From Nitrospira sp. (GTDB taxonomy: Bacteria; Nitrospirota; JACRHL01), in the NCBI GenBank assembly GCA_026994095.1, contig JALWRU010000101.1:1-8027 (forward strand): DNA of 8,027 nt, read 5' to 3'. Of the stretch, positions 6,410 through 8,027 are shown one piece after another; position 1 is the first letter of the stretch, and the number at the start of each line of letters is the position of its first letter. The position numbers were made by a program, and so were the translations under genes. The notes under the pieces are model-generated. The model was given only the letters and a program-made list of their open reading frames with translations. It made no database searches and was not told the origin of the DNA.

Positions 6410-6887
6410 TCAGCCCAAGTACCGCTCCACGTGTGCAAACAGCTTGGAGCGGGCCACCCCGTCCGGGGCGTACAGATACAATACCGCTTCCGCTAGGCTG
6501 AAGCGTTCGGTGGGGGACGCGAGGGCCTCCAGCGCATTTAAGTCGGCGCCCGTCGCAGGTGCGGACAAAAAGAAGAAGTGTAGGTTCTTGGGGTCGTCCG
6601 CGCCCTCGGGGTAGGGGTTGGCGCGGATCATCCCGGCCAACGTCTCCCCCGAGAGCGTGACCACCCGGGGCCGAAAACCGAATTGTTCTTCAATGGCGGT
6701 GGCGATCTGCAACGAAATAGTGACCGCCGAGGCGTCACCGGCTTCGAACAACGCAGTTGTCGCTCTGGATGTAGGTGCGTACGTTGGCGTAACCTAGGCC
6801 AGACAGCAGTTCACGCAGGTCCTTCATGGATACGATGTGCTTGCCGCCGATGTTAATGCCGCGCAACAGCGCGATCCAGAGTTTCAT
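6410..6887 (-). pseudogene. DUF1697 protein gene, frameshifted and 3'-truncated
   Basis: The minus strand starts at ATG 6887 with MKLWIALLRGINIGGKHIVS, the standard DUF1697 opening, and continues LGYANVRTYIQSDNCV. It shifts frame near 6748-6752; the downstream frame continues FEAGDASA, then FGFRPRVVTLSGETL, IRANPYPEG, DPKNLHFFFL and VARSKLFAHVERYLG. One surplus base (or two lost) restores S-D-N-C-V-F-E. The usual family end after ERYLG, a short G-x-P-x-T-x-R-N-W-x-T-V segment, is missing; instead TGA at 6410-6412 is followed within a few bases by EAL coding sequence. The gene therefore has two independent lesions. DUF1697 function is unknown. A sequencing error could explain the frameshift but not the missing end. 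The ~290 bases between this gene's start and the next gene (6888-7178) hold only the candidate signals at 7031 and 7134. Confidence 0.85.
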
Positions 6888-7030
6888 GCAGCGATTGTAA
6901 CAAGCCGGGGCGGTGACGAGGCAACAGCTGAGACGCCGGAGGAAAGCGCGATCGGCGGAGGTTATCAAAATGTAGAAAGACAGAGGAAGGCATCCCAAAA
7001 AACCATACTGATCCAATGTGCACCACGCTG

Positions 7031-7059
7031 TTGAGTGGAGGTGGCTCCATCCGTTTAAA
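7031..7059 (+). promoter_or_regulatory. Putative promoter of the acyltransferase gene
   Basis: TTGAGT (7031-7036) and TTTAAA (7054-7059) are spaced by exactly 17 bases, and lie upstream of the acyltransferase reading frame. The -10 match is only moderate. Confidence 0.3.
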
Positions 7060-7133
7060 CAGCCAAGGTCAGCCCTTTTAAACAACCCCGCTTACCTGCC
7101 CCAAATGATCTGACGACGGACAGGCGAGACAGC

Positions 7134-7143
7134 GGAAAGGAAG
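7134..7143 (+). promoter_or_regulatory. Strong Shine-Dalgarno-like site without a standard start codon after it
   Basis: GGAAAGGAAG lies 3-5 bases before ATC (7146) and ATT (7149), both in frame with the acyltransferase. No SD is visible before the GTG at 7179. It suggests the native start is at 7146/7149 (rare ATT/ATC start or a mutated ATG). Confidence 0.4.
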
Positions 7144-7178
7144 ACATCATTCGTATCCTTTCAGATATTCTCGGGTTA

Positions 7179-7802
7179 GTGTCCCGTCTTCGTGCCGGAG
7201 GAGGGCGAATCTCGACGTGCCTGGTACGGTTTATGTACTACCGGGCGCGGGGCAAGTTTATCGTTGCCCACCAGAATGCCCAGATCCGGGGAGTGGAAAA
7301 TATCGATGTGGATGGCCGCCTGTGGGTGGGTATCGCTTTCGTCGGGTTTCTGAACAACCGGGACCACACGTACCTTCATATTCGTGGACGGTTTAAGGCG
7401 CGGGGTCATGTGGATATCGGCAAGGGGTCCCGCATGGACATCGGTCCCGGAGCCCTGCTCGAGATGAGCAATTGCCACGTCACCGGGTCCGCACGTTTTG
7501 TCATCACGCACGGGCTCAGTATGGGGAGCGGGTGTGCGATTTCCTGGGGCACTGAATTCCTGGACGAGGATTTCCATTCATTGGATTACGAGGGACGCCG
7601 ACCACCAGGCGACCCCCGCATCGTAATCGGGGACCGGGTGTGGATTGGTAGTGGCGCAAAGATCCTCAAAGGAACACGGATTGCCGCTGGTTCTGTGGTT
7701 GCCGCCAACTCGCTTGTAAGTGGCGTATTCGAGGAGGAGAACGTGCTGATTGCTGGCAACCCCGCCCGAGTTATCCGACACGGTGTGTGCTGGGAAAAAT
7801 GA
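7179..7802 (+). CDS. Left-handed beta-helix (hexapeptide repeat) O-acyltransferase
   Basis: A 207-residue protein from GTG 7179. Hexapeptide-repeat turns are visible throughout: VDGRLWVGI, VDIGKGSRMDIGPGALLEM, and IVIGDRVWIGSGAKILKGT followed by RIAAGSVVAANSLV. The C-terminal IAGNPARVIR is typical of maltose/galactoside-type and polysaccharide O-acetyltransferases. The likely catalytic histidine is H133 in FLDEDFHSLDYEG. Such enzymes form trimers and move acetyl (or another acyl) from CoA to a sugar hydroxyl; the acceptor cannot be told here, but surface polysaccharide is common. The frame stays open upstream to 7059 with no ATG, GTG or TTG before 7179, and the strong ribosome binding site at 7134-7143 points to a start about 30 bases earlier, which would add a short helix (IIRILSDILGL). 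GTG 7179 is the first standard start but has no SD. A new gene begins 182 bases downstream on the same strand. Confidence 0.88.
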   Translation: MSRLRAGGGRISTCLVRFMYYRARGKFIVAHQNAQIRGVENIDVDGRLWVGIAFVGFLNNRDHTYLHIRGRFKARGHVDIGKGSRMDIGPGALLEMSNCHVTGSARFVITHGLSMGSGCAISWGTEFLDEDFHSLDYEGRRPPGDPRIVIGDRVWIGSGAKILKGTRIAAGSVVAANSLVSGVFEEENVLIAGNPARVIRHGVCWEK

Positions 7803-7983
7803 TGAGCATCTGCCGCCGATGGACGATCCCTTTCAAATGGGGTCTGGATGGAGTGTTAGAAGCTTGAAGCCCGCCCCCTTTGATGGTCATTGGGCCACCC
7901 AGGCTTTGGGCGCGGAACCCGATGCCCCGCCCCATCACCATGCTTTCCCCGGTTCGTATAACGACCATTAAGGAGCGCCCTTC
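7803..7983 (+). other. Short intergenic stretch with no supported gene
   Basis: An ATG overlapping the acyltransferase stop opens only about 21 codons before a TGA near 7863. No family pattern was recognised in any frame. Confidence 0.4.
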
Positions 7984-8027
7984 TTGACTCAAACCAACAG
8001 GTTCATCTCTTCAATAGATGAGCAAAG
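7984..8027 (+). CDS. Start of an unidentified gene, cut by the window edge
   Basis: A TTG start at 7984 is preceded by AAGGAG (7970-7975) at 8 bases spacing, an excellent ribosome binding site. The visible peptide reads MTQTNRFISSIDEQ and is still open at the edge. Too short to identify; it follows the acyltransferase on the same strand and may share its operon. Confidence 0.45.
   Translation, partial: MTQTNRFISSIDEQ

Noticed and set aside
7750..7992. Overlapping 73-residue ORFs on both strands after the acyltransferase
   Set aside because: Neither has a ribosome binding site or recognisable motif; the plus-strand one begins inside the acyltransferase in another frame.
1..8027. CRISPR arrays, tRNA or rRNA genes, transposases and IS inverted ends
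   Set aside because: I looked for repeats, tRNA-like folds and transposase motifs and saw none that I can support.

Overview
This window reads as a piece of a moderately GC-rich proteobacterial chromosome, most likely a gammaproteobacterium. The left end carries the core nitrogen-assimilation operon gltB-gltD. Everything to its right looks like an accretion zone: intact accessory genes, gene fragments and one abrupt AT-rich insert lie side by side. The taxonomic call is an inference from overall gene style, not from a marker gene.

Layout. Positions 1-2208 hold the 3' end of gltB (glutamate synthase large subunit) and the complete gltD (small subunit). They overlap by 8 bases, so they are translationally coupled. 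From 2209 to about 3225 the composition falls sharply to AT-rich. This stretch holds one unrecognised membrane-protein gene that is split into three frames (2390-3123). A 63-base remnant of the extreme 3' end of an EAL-domain (c-di-GMP phosphodiesterase) gene follows on the minus strand (3302-3364). Next on the minus strand is a tightly overlapping pair: an M15-family peptidoglycan peptidase without a signal peptide (4492-3797) and a small exported protein (3800-3363). I read this pair as a candidate toxic effector and its periplasmic immunity protein. Divergent from it is an intact gene for a YcaQ/AlkX-type DNA glycosylase (4788-5987).

Right of the glycosylase is a second, longer EAL C-terminal fragment (about 6406-6089, minus strand). 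It is fused end-to-end to a frameshifted and 3'-truncated DUF1697 gene (6887-6410). An intact left-handed beta-helix acyltransferase gene (7179-7802, plus strand) follows. The start of another gene with a good ribosome binding site runs off the right edge (7984-8027).

How the parts fit. gltBD is housekeeping. The two EAL tails have the same orientation, share a 16-base identical block and flank the effector/immunity candidate plus the glycosylase. This suggests that the 2.7 kb between them is cargo placed by recombination into or between EAL paralogues. The acyltransferase and the partial gene after it may begin a surface-polysaccharide or lipid-modification locus, but that is only a guess. 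The best candidate for an under-described system is the M15 peptidase/exported-partner pair. The best structural oddity is the pair of EAL tails at rearrangement junctions.
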